DNA of 64,000 bases. It comes from Alphaproteobacteria bacterium (GTDB lineage Bacteria; Pseudomonadota; Alphaproteobacteria; Caulobacterales; Parvularculaceae). Position 1 is the stretch's first letter. Every line of letters begins with the position of its first letter. The translations under genes and the position numbers were made by a program. The stretch is from assembly GCA_030433215.1 (NCBI GenBank), contig JAUIMC010000016.1:16936-80935 (forward strand), read 5' to 3'. The notes below the pieces were generated by a model that did no database searches, was not told the origin of the DNA, and saw only the letters and a program-made list of their open reading frames with translations. Positions 36,241 through 45,170 of the stretch are shown here, one piece after another.

Positions 36241-39200
36241 TTAGAAGTCGTAACGCAGGCCGAACTGAACGCTCCACACCGAAAGGCCGGTGTCGATATC
36301 TTCGTCGTCGCGCCAGTCGGTGTTGACGTCGGTGATCACGATCTGGTTCGCCATGCTCGGATCGACATTGTCGAGCTCCGCCGTGATGAGATCGACGATC
36401 CGGTAGGAGCTGGACGCCGAGAATGACCGGAAAACGCCCCACTCGTCATTGAGGAGATTCGGCAGGTTGTTGATGTTCGTGAAGAAGGTCAGCGTATGAC
36501 CGTCCATCACGCCCGGGAAAGTCTGCTCGAAGCGCATGTCGAGCTGGCTGTACCAGCTGTCATAGAAGCCGTTTCTCGGCGCATACTCTCCGCGATAGGC
36601 GTCGAGGCCGGTCTCGGCGAGCACGCGGTTGAAGTCCTCTTCAACCTGGGCGCTCGCAAAGGCCACGAGCGGATCGTCAACGAGCGGGATGTAGGGCAGC
36701 TGACGATTGATCGACGTATCGTAGTCGCCATAGAGGTTGTTTTCCTGCTGCTGGCCGTCGAGGCTGCTTGAGCCCAGATTCGTGTCGAGCGTGTAGCTGT
36801 AGGGACGCCCGCTATTGGCCGAACCGAAGAAGGAAACGCGCGATACGACGTCGTCGCTCCAGCGATGCTCCAGATCAAGGCGCGCGCGCAGCGCGTGCTT
36901 GTTCATATAGTTGGAATTCGCTGCAAACGGCCGGTTGATGTCGACCCGCGCCGTGCCTTCAAAGCTCGACCACGCGGTCGAGCTGGTGCCGCCATGCACT
37001 TCTTCCACGTCGGAATACGCATATCCGAAATTGAAGTGAACGGAGCGGTTGTCGAACTCCCAGGTCTTGTCGAAATAAGCCGACAAAACCAGGCTCTTCG
37101 GCGTCGTATCCGCATTGGTCAGCATGTAGACTTCCTGGTCCGAAAATTCTTCGTATATCGGACGCCCGTCAGGCGCGGTCGCAATCTCCTGCTGGCTGAG
37201 CGAGACGAAGTTGTAGGGGTTCGAGCCGAGCGTGTAGAGCGCGTCGGCGCCGATCAGCCAGTCTTCGCCAAGGGGACCCAGATCGGCGGTGTATTGCGCG
37301 CCGAGGCTGAAGCGCCAGATCGACGGGATTTTGAAGTCCGGATCGAGAAGCGCGACCGAGCCCGTGCCAGCAAGCGCCGACGCGGTGTTGGCGTCCTGCA
37401 AGGCGGCCGGGATGGTGTAGCCGTCGAAGCCGTCGCCGACATTCACGGGAACGCCCGAGCTGAAGTTGTTGGCGTAACCGGAATTGATGCCTGTATTCTG
37501 GAAGGTGTTGGAAATCCAGACTGACGGATCGCCGCCCGAGAAGCGGCCGACGCCGCCCGTCACGCGGAGATTGTTCATCGCCTGCCAGTCGAACGCGACC
37601 CGCGGCTGGATGATGCCCGTGCTGTCGAGCGTCGCGGTGTTGGGAACGCCATAGGTCGCCTCAACGGCGGCGTTTTCGGTGATGTCCGGGAAGCCGGAAA
37701 AGAAGTCGTAGCGCAGGCCAGCCGTCAGGTTGAGCGTCGGCGATACGGTGAACTCATCCTGAAGATAGATCGAGTGCAGCAAGCGCTCGACCGTCGCGCC
37801 GGTGTCGAGCTTGTCGTTGGTGGGCGCGCTCGAATACTCGATGAAGCTCGGCATCTGCGCCGCATAATCAGCGATGCTGTCAAATTCAGCATGACCTTCG
37901 CTGTTGAACGCGTAGACGTTGAACCATTCTAGCTGTTCGAGTTCGTAGCCGAAGGTGAACAGGTGGGCGCCAGTCTGATAAGCGCCCTTGGCTTTGATCT
38001 GCAGCGTGTCCTGCTTCAGCTGGTTGGCGTGACGGTTCGGGTCCGGCCCCACATGGATCGTGCCGCCGTCATCTGTCCCGATTTCCATCCACGCGAAGTC
38101 AGTGCCGTTCAGAGCGTCCTGAATGGTTTCGCGGTCCTGGTAGGAGACTTTCAGTTCGGTCGAGAAGTTGTCGGTCCAGTCCGAGAACAGACGGCCGGAA
38201 TAGTTTCTGAGTTTCTCGCCGCGCTGATACCAGTGCGAGGGATAGGAGAAGTTGCCGCCGCCGCCGGTGAACAGGTCCCAGGTGCGAAGCTGGCTGCCGT
38301 CAGTGTTCTGATAGGCGAGCTCAAGACGGTGGTCTTCGGTGATGTAGGCGTCGATCTTCGCGAAGTAACGGCGATCCGAGGTCGGCGCGCTGGTGAAATA
38401 TTCAAGCGGATCGTAGTTGTAGACGCTGCGCGAGATGTCGAGGACCTGATTGTAATCGGCCTGGGTGACGCTCGAAATCTCGTTGGCCACGCCCGAACCG
38501 GCGTAACCGACATCGACCGTGTCGGAGCCCGAGAATTTCTCATAGGCGAACGTGAAGAACAGACGGTCCTTGATGATCGGGCCGCTGAGCGAACCGCCCC
38601 ATTGCTTGGCGTCGTTGGACGGGCGCGGAACGTCGATAGTGCCGCTCTCGAGCGACGCGCCGTTCATCAGCGCGAAGTCGTAATTCAGGAACATGCCGCC
38701 ATGAAGCTCGTTCGAGCCCGATTTCGTCACGACGTTGATGTTACAACCCGTGAAGGAGCCGTATTCGACGTCGAACGGCGCCAGTTCGACCGACACCTGC
38801 TCCACAACATCATAGGGGAACGGCATGCGCTGGGTCGGGTAGCCATTGTCGTTGAGGCCGAAATCGTCATTCTGCTTGACGCCGTCAACGGTGAGCGAGT
38901 TGGCGCGGTTGTTGCCGCCGGCGCAGTAGATGCCGTTGCCCTGGTCCGTGCGCTCGTCGATATTGATGCGCGGGTCGAGGCGGATGATGTCTTTGATGTC
39001 GCGGTTGAAGTTCGGCAGATTGTCGAGATCGTCCGAAGTGAAGGTCGCGGAGGGGCCGGTGGCCAGATCGGCGACAACCGAGCGGGTGGCGACGACGACG
39101 ATTTCGTCAGCGCTCGCGCCCGCGCTGGAAAGCGCGAAGGTCAGGTAAGAGGTGTCGCCCAGCGAAAGGCCGACGCTTTCAACCGACTTGCCCTGATAGC

Positions 39201-39483
39201 CGGACGCCGTCGCGGTCACAGTGTACTCGCCCGACACCGAAAGGTTGGTCGCCGAGAAACGGCCCGAACTGTCCGTCGTCACCAAGCGCGAAGCGCCGGT
39301 GTTGGTGTTGACGATCGACACGGAAGCGCCGGAGATCGGCGCGCCGGCGCCGTCGGTCACGACGCCGCGAACGTCAGCGGTCGTCTGCTGCGCATGCGCC
39401 GGAGTCGGCGCGACAACCGTCGTGAAGGCGGTCGTGATCGCAATCGCCGCCACGCCGGCGGAGAGCGTATTCATAAGTTTCAT
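36241..39483 (-). CDS. Oar-like TonB-dependent receptor with carboxypeptidase-regulatory domain
   Basis: A 1080-residue outer-membrane receptor. After a signal peptide (ending TPAHAQQ, about residue 32) comes a CarboxypepD_reg-like domain (ADVRGVVTDGAGAPISGASVSI... to ~115), then a plug with NLPNFNRDIKDIIRLDPRINID and YCAGGNNRANSLTVDGVKQND, and a long barrel ending FGLRYDF. This domain order is that of Oar-type receptors, which are linked to peptide or protein uptake and export. GGGGA lies before the ATG at 39483. It is a single gene, and with the many peptidases nearby a peptide substrate is plausible but unproven. Confidence 0.9.
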   Translation of the reverse strand: MKLMNTLSAGVAAIAITTAFTTVVAPTPAHAQQTTADVRGVVTDGAGAPISGASVSIVNTNTGASRLVTTDSSGRFSATNLSVSGEYTVTATASGYQGKSVESVGLSLGDTSYLTFALSSAGASADEIVVVATRSVVADLATGPSATFTSDDLDNLPNFNRDIKDIIRLDPRINIDERTDQGNGIYCAGGNNRANSLTVDGVKQNDDFGLNDNGYPTQRMPFPYDVVEQVSVELAPFDVEYGSFTGCNINVVTKSGSNELHGGMFLNYDFALMNGASLESGTIDVPRPSNDAKQWGGSLSGPIIKDRLFFTFAYEKFSGSDTVDVGYAGSGVANEISSVTQADYNQVLDISRSVYNYDPLEYFTSAPTSDRRYFAKIDAYITEDHRLELAYQNTDGSQLRTWDLFTGGGGNFSYPSHWYQRGEKLRNYSGRLFSDWTDNFSTELKVSYQDRETIQDALNGTDFAWMEIGTDDGGTIHVGPDPNRHANQLKQDTLQIKAKGAYQTGAHLFTFGYELEQLEWFNVYAFNSEGHAEFDSIADYAAQMPSFIEYSSAPTNDKLDTGATVERLLHSIYLQDEFTVSPTLNLTAGLRYDFFSGFPDITENAAVEATYGVPNTATLDSTGIIQPRVAFDWQAMNNLRVTGGVGRFSGGDPSVWISNTFQNTGINSGYANNFSSGVPVNVGDGFDGYTIPAALQDANTASALAGTGSVALLDPDFKIPSIWRFSLGAQYTADLGPLGEDWLIGADALYTLGSNPYNFVSLSQQEIATAPDGRPIYEEFSDQEVYMLTNADTTPKSLVLSAYFDKTWEFDNRSVHFNFGYAYSDVEEVHGGTSSTAWSSFEGTARVDINRPFAANSNYMNKHALRARLDLEHRWSDDVVSRVSFFGSANSGRPYSYTLDTNLGSSSLDGQQQENNLYGDYDTSINRQLPYIPLVDDPLVAFASAQVEEDFNRVLAETGLDAYRGEYAPRNGFYDSWYSQLDMRFEQTFPGVMDGHTLTFFTNINNLPNLLNDEWGVFRSFSASSSYRIVDLITAELDNVDPSMANQIVITDVNTDWRDDEDIDTGLSVWSVQFGLRYDF

Positions 39484-39735
39484 GTTGATATCCCCAAGCT
39501 GAGTCTGCAGCCCTGCAGTTTTGTGTGCAGCGCGAAATACGCGACTGGCCTTAGGTAAAGTAGATGACAAATGGATGACAACGCCGCCCGGTTTTTCTTA
39601 ATCTTTTGCGACCTTTTGGCCCCGCCGCCCTTCTCGCTCTGTTGTGGAAAATAACGTGAAGAGTCACGAGCGCTTAGCCCGCCTGTGCGGCCCGGCGCCC
39701 TTGCCGACAGGGAAGTCGTCGGTGGATTTTAGTGG

Positions 39736-39763
39736 GCGAGTGTGGACCGCGCGCCACACTCGC
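39736..39763. terminator. Hairpin downstream of argS
   Basis: A perfect 10-bp inverted repeat, GCGAGTGTGG and CCACACTCGC, around an 8-base loop, 7 bases past the argS stop on the minus strand. The U tract is poor (CCCACTAAAA), so it may be an RNA-stabilising hairpin as much as a terminator. Confidence 0.5.
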
Positions 39764-39770
39764 TGCGCGG

Positions 39771-41537
39771 CTACATGCGTTCCGGCGCCGAAAAGCCGAG
39801 CAACGACAAAACAAGATCGAGCTGGCCGCCGACCGCAGAGGCCAGCGCAAGGCGCGAGGCCCGGATATCGGCGTCGGCCTCGTCGGCGATTCGGCACGCC
39901 GCGTAGAACTTGGAAAAACTCTGGGCGAGCGTGAAGGCATGATCGCACAGGAGATGCGGCAGGCGCCGTTCATAGGCGTCGCGCAGCGCATCGGCGAAGC
40001 CGAGCAGCACAAGGGCGAGGTCGATTTCCTCCGGCGCGGCGAGGATCGCCGCCCCCGCCTCGCCCGCGCCCGCCGCCCTGGCCTTCGCGACCACCGAGCG
40101 CACCCGCACGCTGGCGTAGAGAAGATAGGGGCCGGTCTTGCCCTCGAACGCCATGAAGCGGTCAAGATCGAAGATGTAGTCGCTGGTGCGCGGGTTCGAG
40201 AGATCGGCGAATTTCAGCGCCGCGACGCCCACCTGGCGGGCGACTTCCTGCGTCTCCGCCTCGCCATAGCCTTCCGCAAAGCCGTTCTCCACGAGGCGCT
40301 CGCGGGCCTTGTCGGTCACGGTTTCAATGAGATCGCGCAGCTTCAGGGTGCCGCCCGCGCGGGTCTTGAAGGGCTTGCCGTCCTTGCCGTTCATGGTCCC
40401 GAACCAGAGATGCTCGAGCCGCGCCTCGTCGAAATAGCCGGCCTTTTCGACGGCCCGGAAGACCTGTTCGAAATGCAGCCGCTGGCGGGCGTCGACCACA
40501 TAAAGCATGCGGTCGGGATCGAGGGCGCGCTTGCGGTCAACGATGGTGGCGATATCCGTCGCGTGATAGCCCACCGCGCCCTCGGAATTGAGGAAGATGA
40601 TTGGCGGCATCTCCTTGTTGTCGTCCTCGCGGGCGACCCGGATGATCTCAGCGCCGTCGGATTCCTCGAGGACGCCGCGCGTTTTGAGATCCTCCGTCAA
40701 TTCCGGAATCAGCGGGTCGGCGTCCGCCTCGCCTTTCCAGAGATCGAATTCGACCTCGAGATCGGCATAGTCCTTTTTCATGGCGTTGACGGACAGCGTC
40801 ACGAAATGCCGCCACAGGGCTACATAGCCAGGCCGTCCGCTCTGCAACGCCTTGGTCGCCTTGCGGGCGATGTCGGCGCGGGCTTTGTCGTCTTTGCACG
40901 CCGCCGAAGCCGCCGGATACATTTCCTCGAGATCGGAAAGACTTATGGGCGGGTCTTCAGGAAACGGGCCTTGCGCCGCCGGATCGAAATAGACGAGATC
41001 GGGCTGGCGCAGTTCGAGCTCGGAAATGAGCTGACCCATTTGCAGGCCCCAGTCGCCGAGATGCACGTCGCCGGTCACGTCGTCGCCGGCAAAGCGCATG
41101 ATCCGCTTCAGGCTCTCGCCGATGATGCCGGCGCGCAGATGGCCCACATGCAGGGGCTTGGCGACATTTGGCCCGCCATAATCGAGAACGATCTTTTCCG
41201 GCGTCTCTTTGCTCCAGCCGCCGAACCGGCCGCCGTCGGCGCAGAGCGCGTCGAGGCGCGCGGCGAGGAAGTCCGGGGTGAGCTTGAGATTGATGAAGCC
41301 GGGACCGGCGACCGTGACCTCGGCGAATTCCGGGCGGGCGGCCAGGCGTTCGGCGATGGCCCCGGCGATCTCGCGCGGGTTCTTTTTGGCGGCCTTGGCC
41401 GCGGCGAGCGCGCCGTTGCACTGGAACTGGGCGAGATCGGGCCGGTCAGCGGCTTTCACCGCACCGAGACTCGCGTCGAGCCCTTCGGCGGCGAAGGCCT
41501 CGCCGGCGATGGCCGACAATTCGTCTTTCAGGGTCAT
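39771..41537 (-). CDS. argS: Arginyl-tRNA synthetase
   Basis: A class I synthetase charging tRNA(Arg). The 588 residues include the N-terminal additional domain, the ATP-binding HVGH at residues 130-133 in KPLHVGHLRAG, the WGLQMGQLI segment, the core DYVYDLDRF-like YIFDLDRFMAFEGKTGPYLLYASVR, and the anticodon-binding DALRA domain ending LLGFSAPERM. The start overlaps the stop of the upstream lipoprotein gene by four bases (ATGA), which predicts coupled translation. Confidence 0.97.
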   Translation of the reverse strand: MTLKDELSAIAGEAFAAEGLDASLGAVKAADRPDLAQFQCNGALAAAKAAKKNPREIAGAIAERLAARPEFAEVTVAGPGFINLKLTPDFLAARLDALCADGGRFGGWSKETPEKIVLDYGGPNVAKPLHVGHLRAGIIGESLKRIMRFAGDDVTGDVHLGDWGLQMGQLISELELRQPDLVYFDPAAQGPFPEDPPISLSDLEEMYPAASAACKDDKARADIARKATKALQSGRPGYVALWRHFVTLSVNAMKKDYADLEVEFDLWKGEADADPLIPELTEDLKTRGVLEESDGAEIIRVAREDDNKEMPPIIFLNSEGAVGYHATDIATIVDRKRALDPDRMLYVVDARQRLHFEQVFRAVEKAGYFDEARLEHLWFGTMNGKDGKPFKTRAGGTLKLRDLIETVTDKARERLVENGFAEGYGEAETQEVARQVGVAALKFADLSNPRTSDYIFDLDRFMAFEGKTGPYLLYASVRVRSVVAKARAAGAGEAGAAILAAPEEIDLALVLLGFADALRDAYERRLPHLLCDHAFTLAQSFSKFYAACRIADEADADIRASRLALASAVGGQLDLVLSLLGFSAPERM

Positions 41538-42100
41538 TGCAGTTCGGGAAACTTCAGGCTCTTGCCGGAACGGTTGAAAATCGCCTGTTCCGGGGTCACC
41601 GAAAAGCCGACGATGATTTCGAAGTTGAGGCCGGAAACGGTCTCGCTGGCGCGCGGGATCACGACTTCGTCGATGTCGATCTGCTCCACCTTGATGGATT
41701 CGCCATCGCCGAACTTCACCGGCACCTGAAACTCTTTCTTGGCGATGACTTCGGTGTCCTTGCGGGTCACGGCGACGAAATAGGTGAACCGCTTTTCATC
41801 CTCCCCGCCCTTCGGACCGCGTCCGAAAGCGAGATCGATGGTGATCCCCGCCTCAATGGGTTCGTCCGCATAGTAGCGGCAGGTGGAGGCCACATCGACC
41901 ATCTCGCCCGAATAGGCGATATTCTCCACGCTCTCTTCCCCGTCGAATTCGATGAAGCGGGAGGCGTCTTTCAGGATCAGGATATTGGGACAAGGGGCGG
42001 GATTGGCTTCCCGCGCGGCGCGCGCTTTGTCAGAACCGGCGCACCCCGCCAGAGCGGAGGCGGCTGCGGCGAAAAGCGCTGTCGCGAGGAGTGTTTTCAT
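41534..42100 (-). CDS. Lipoprotein of unknown function, coupled to argS
   Basis: A 188-residue protein with a lipoprotein signal (LLATALFAAAASALAGC, Cys near residue 20). The mature domain is beta-rich: CPNILILKDASRFIEF, a segment with Cys in STCRYYADEPIEAGITIDLAFGRGP, and FTYFVAVTRKDTEVIAKKEFQVPVKF. I do not know the family, although similar lipoproteins occur next to argS in related genomes as far as I recall. The ATGA overlap with argS means that a change in translation here would affect arginyl-tRNA synthetase output. It is divergent from ispH. Confidence 0.75.
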   Translation of the reverse strand: MKTLLATALFAAAASALAGCAGSDKARAAREANPAPCPNILILKDASRFIEFDGEESVENIAYSGEMVDVASTCRYYADEPIEAGITIDLAFGRGPKGGEDEKRFTYFVAVTRKDTEVIAKKEFQVPVKFGDGESIKVEQIDIDEVVIPRASETVSGLNFEIIVGFSVTPEQAIFNRSGKSLKFPELQ

Positions 42101-42350
42101 CGGCCCGAACCCTTATATTTATTCCACAAATTAGCCTTGGGACCGCCTTTCGGGCGCCTGGACCGGGTGCTAGGCCGATCCTCGCCGCGGCGGGGCCCAA
42201 ACGAGGGCAGCCTCTCGTAGCGTCTCGCCGCCGGGGGCGCAATCACCGAATCGGCGTCCCCCTTCACAGAAAGGCCCCGCCGGCGCGCCCCTGCAATTGA
42301 GGGGGCTGCGAGTTAGGGCCATGGAAACGAAAGGGCCGCTATGAAGGCTC

Positions 42351-43316
42351 ATGAGGATCGCTGCTGAGATGACGGACCCCAAACCGCCTGTCACGGTCCG
42401 CCTGGCGAGCCCGCGCGGCTTCTGCGCCGGCGTGGAGCGCGCCATCCGCACCGTGGAAGACACCCTCGCCGCCTATGGCGCGCCCGTCTATGTGCGCCAC
42501 GAGATCGTCCACAACACCCATGTGGTTGCACGCCTGTCGGCCATGGGCGCGAAATTCATTGAAGATCTCGACGACGTCCCCGCCGACCGGCCCGTGGTGT
42601 TCTCCGCCCATGGCGCGCCGCAATCGGCGCATGCCGAGGCGGCGGCCCGCAAGCTCGTGAAAATCGACGCCACCTGCCCGCTGGTCCTCAAGGTTCACAC
42701 CCAGACCCGCCGCCATATCGCCGCCGGGCGCAAGGTCGTGCTGATCGGCCATCGCGGCCACCCGGAGGTCGTCGGGACCATGGGCCAGGCGCCGGAGGGC
42801 GCGGTTCTTCTCGTGGAGACGATCGCCGATGTCGCCGCCTTGCCGGACCCGGACGGGCCCCTCGCTTATGCGACCCAGACGACCCTTTCCGTCGACGAGA
42901 CCCGCGACATTCTCGCCGCGCTGAAAGAGCGTTTCCCCGACATCGCCGGCCCGGCCAGGGAAGACATCTGCTACGCCACCTCAAACCGCCAGCAGGCGGT
43001 GAAGGCGAGCGCCGCCGGAACCGATCTTTTTATCGTTATCGGATCGACCACCTCATCGAATTCGGTGCGCCTTGTGGAGACCGCGCGAGGCGCCGGCGCG
43101 AAAGACGCGCTGCTGCTGGAAGACGCCGGGTCCGCGGACTGGGCGCGCATTGACGCTGCGTCCGTCATCGGGCTTTCCGCCGGCGCCTCGGCGCCGGAAA
43201 TCCTTGTCGAGGAATTCTTGACCGCGCTGGCGGCGCGCCGCACTTTGCGCGTCGAAACCGTGGAGACCGCGCGCGAGACGATCAGCTTCAAATCGCCGCT
43301 GCGGCTCGCCAGCTAG
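42351..43316 (+). CDS. ispH: 4-hydroxy-3-methylbut-2-enyl diphosphate reductase
   Basis: The last enzyme of the MEP isoprenoid pathway, an iron-sulfur reductase making IPP and DMAPP. The 321 residues carry the three cluster cysteines, in [25 protein letters not shown] and [11 protein letters not shown], plus the histidine motifs [20 protein letters not shown] and [11 protein letters not shown] and the [11 protein letters not shown] segment. The ATG at 42351 has GAAGG close upstream; an in-frame ATG at 42369 is an alternative. rnhA follows 23 bases after the stop. thrB, often found between them in alphaproteobacteria, is absent. Confidence 0.96.
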   Translation: MRIAAEMTDPKPPVTVRLASPRGFCAGVERAIRTVEDTLAAYGAPVYVRHEIVHNTHVVARLSAMGAKFIEDLDDVPADRPVVFSAHGAPQSAHAEAAARKLVKIDATCPLVLKVHTQTRRHIAAGRKVVLIGHRGHPEVVGTMGQAPEGAVLLVETIADVAALPDPDGPLAYATQTTLSVDETRDILAALKERFPDIAGPAREDICYATSNRQQAVKASAAGTDLFIVIGSTTSSNSVRLVETARGAGAKDALLLEDAGSADWARIDAASVIGLSAGASAPEILVEEFLTALAARRTLRVETVETARETISFKSPLRLAS

Positions 43317-43339
43317 ACCCAAACCGGCAGGAATTGACC

Positions 43340-43768
43340 ATGATCGAGATCTTCACCGACGGCGCCTGCCTCGGCAATCCGGGGCCCGGCGGCTGGGGCG
43401 TGTTAATCATTGAAGGCGGCGCCCGGCGCGAGCTGAACGGCGGCGAAGAGGCGACGACCAACAACCGCATGGAAATGTTCGCCGCCATCCGCGCGCTTGA
43501 GGAAACCCCGAAAGGCGCGAGCGTCGTCATCCACACCGACAGCCAATATGTGAAGAACGGCATCACCGGCTGGATCAAGGGCTGGAAGCGCAATGGCTGG
43601 AAGAACGCGGCGAAAAAGCCGGTAAAGAACCGCGATCTGTGGGAACGGCTCGACGCGCTCGCCGAGGAGCGCACTGTCGATTGGCGCTGGGTCAAAGGCC
43701 ATAACGGCCATCCGGAAAACGAACGCGCCGACGAACTCGCCTGCCAGGCGGCGCAGGCTTTCGCCTGA
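43340..43768 (+). CDS. rnhA: Ribonuclease HI
   Basis: Cleaves RNA in RNA-DNA hybrids. The 142 residues have the DEDD active site: Asp7 in [16 protein letters not shown], the Glu in [12 protein letters not shown], the Asp in [11 protein letters not shown] and the C-terminal Asp in NERADELA, along with the basic protrusion [25 protein letters not shown] lies 7 bases before the ATG at 43340. It is probably in one operon with ispH. Confidence 0.96.
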   Translation: MIEIFTDGACLGNPGPGGWGVLIIEGGARRELNGGEEATTNNRMEMFAAIRALEETPKGASVVIHTDSQYVKNGITGWIKGWKRNGWKNAAKKPVKNRDLWERLDALAEERTVDWRWVKGHNGHPENERADELACQAAQAFA

Positions 43769-43786
43769 CGCCGCCCTTATAGAATC

Positions 43787-44269
43787 TTAAAGCTGGCCGA
43801 GCATGTGTTCGGCGCTGGAAACGTCAAAGGCGCCCGGCGCTTCGACATTCAGCTCTTTCACGACGCCATTATCGATGACGGCGGAGAAGCGCTGCGAGCG
43901 CTCGCCCATGCCGAAGCCCTTGCCGTCCATGACGAGGCCGAGAGCCTTGGCGAAATCGGCGTTGCCGTCCGCCAGCATGACGACTTTGCCGCCGGCGTTT
44001 TGATCCTTGCCCCAGGCGTTCATGACGAAGGCGTCGTTCACCGACATGCAGACGACCTTGTCGACGCCTTTCGATTTGAACTCGTCCGCTTTCTCGACGA
44101 AGCCCGGCAGGTGCTTCGCCGAACAGGTCGGCGTGAATGCGCCGGGTACGGAGAATAGCGCAATTTTGCCGGAGCCAAGAAGCTCGCCGGTCTGCGCTGC
44201 TTGCGGGCCCTCATCGGTGGCCACCATGACTTTCACGTCAGGAATTTTGTCGCCGACAGCAATGGTCAC
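43787..44269 (-). CDS. Prx5-type peroxiredoxin
   Basis: A 160-residue thiol peroxidase of the PRX5 group, reducing peroxides with glutaredoxin or thioredoxin. The peroxidatic Cys49 is in SVPGAFTPTCSAKHLPGF; VNDAFVMNAWGKDQN and the arginine in ERSQRFSAVIDNG are typical. The start is a GTG at 44269 with AAGGAG 9 bases upstream. It is convergent with rnhA (18 bases between stops), an arrangement common in alphaproteobacteria. Confidence 0.93.
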   Translation of the reverse strand: MTIAVGDKIPDVKVMVATDEGPQAAQTGELLGSGKIALFSVPGAFTPTCSAKHLPGFVEKADEFKSKGVDKVVCMSVNDAFVMNAWGKDQNAGGKVVMLADGNADFAKALGLVMDGKGFGMGERSQRFSAVIDNGVVKELNVEAPGAFDVSSAEHMLGQL

Positions 44270-44384
44270 GTTAAATTCTCCTTTGTCATTGCTTCTGCGG
44301 GGCTTTTAGGCGTCCTGAAGGCCGCCGTCCACCGCCAAACGCGGCCTCTTGCATCAACTCCGGGCGAGCCTTACTTTTTCCAAT

Positions 44385-45011
44385 ATGGAAGAAACGGATG
44401 CGCCGCCTCCCCCGCCTGTCGGCGACACGCTTGCAGGCCAGATGCTGATCGCCATGCCGAATATGGGCGATCCGCGCTTTGACCGCTCGGTGATTTTCCT
44501 TTGCGCTCATGACGAGGAGCACGCCATGGGCGTGATCGTCAACAAACCGCTCGACGATGTCAGCCTTTCGGAACTTCTGGAACAGCTTGAAATCGCGCCG
44601 CGGGAAGATGCGGACGAGACGCCGGTGTTTTTCGGCGGCCCGGTGCAGACCGAACGCGGCCTCGTTCTCCATACGCTCGATTACGAGCTTGACGCGACGC
44701 TGGCGCTCGGCGACGGGCTCGGGCTAACGGCGAGCCGCGACATCCTGGTGGACATTGCCGGCAGGGAGCCGAAGAACGCGGCGCCGCGCCGCTGCCTTTT
44801 GGCCATCGGCCATGCGGGCTGGGGCGCCGGGCAACTCGAAAAAGAAATCGCCATGAACGCCTGGGTTCATTGCGAGCCTGACGAGGACATCATCTTCAAC
44901 GGCGCCGATGAGGATATCTGGAAGCGCGCCCTTGAAAAGCTCGGTGTGACGAGCGCCATGCTGTCGACGGAATGGGCGTCGGCGCGCGACGAAGACCAGC
45001 CCCTGAATTAG
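44385..45011 (+). CDS. YqgE/AlgH family protein
   Basis: A 208-residue protein of the UPF0301 (YqgE/AlgH) family. Typical segments are LAGQMLIAMPNMGDPRFDRSVIFLC, GVIVNKPL, FFGGPVQTERGLVLHT and GHAGWGAGQLEKEI. The family is conserved but its biochemical role is unclear; AlgH was first linked to alginate regulation in Pseudomonas. The ATG at 44385 is preferred over an upstream TTG. It stands alone, divergent from the peroxiredoxin gene. Confidence 0.92.
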   Translation: MEETDAPPPPPVGDTLAGQMLIAMPNMGDPRFDRSVIFLCAHDEEHAMGVIVNKPLDDVSLSELLEQLEIAPREDADETPVFFGGPVQTERGLVLHTLDYELDATLALGDGLGLTASRDILVDIAGREPKNAAPRRCLLAIGHAGWGAGQLEKEIAMNAWVHCEPDEDIIFNGADEDIWKRALEKLGVTSAMLSTEWASARDEDQPLN

Positions 45012-45063
45012 GTCACTGACCTGAGGCGGCCTGAATGATCCCTTTATCTTGAATATTCTCTCC

Positions 45064-45143
45064 GTGTCATCACCGGGCTTGTCCCGGTGATCCAGCCCGA
45101 AGCGAAGAAGTCTGGCTCGCCGGCATAAAGCCGGCGATGACAC
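45064..45143. repeat. Paired palindromic element, family C
   Basis: The outer ends are GTGTCATCACC and GGCGATGACAC. Inside are two hairpins, CACCGGG-CTTGT-CCCGGTG and GCCGGC-ATAAA-GCCGGC. It lies between the convergent YqgE and EAL genes. The same element occurs reversed at 52399-52486. This sequence type is a widespread REP-like repeat in alphaproteobacteria. Confidence 0.8.
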
Positions 45144-45170
45144 CCATATCGTTTCAGACGGCTCCGACCC

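Noticed and set aside
37963..39558. A 531-codon plus-strand frame opposite the Oar-like receptor
   Set aside because: Antisense of conserved receptor sequence, with no recognisable domain.
42101..42350. GC-rich divergent gap between the lipoprotein and ispH checked for a tRNA or small RNA
   Set aside because: No cloverleaf, T-loop or known RNA core was visible; it probably holds the two promoters.
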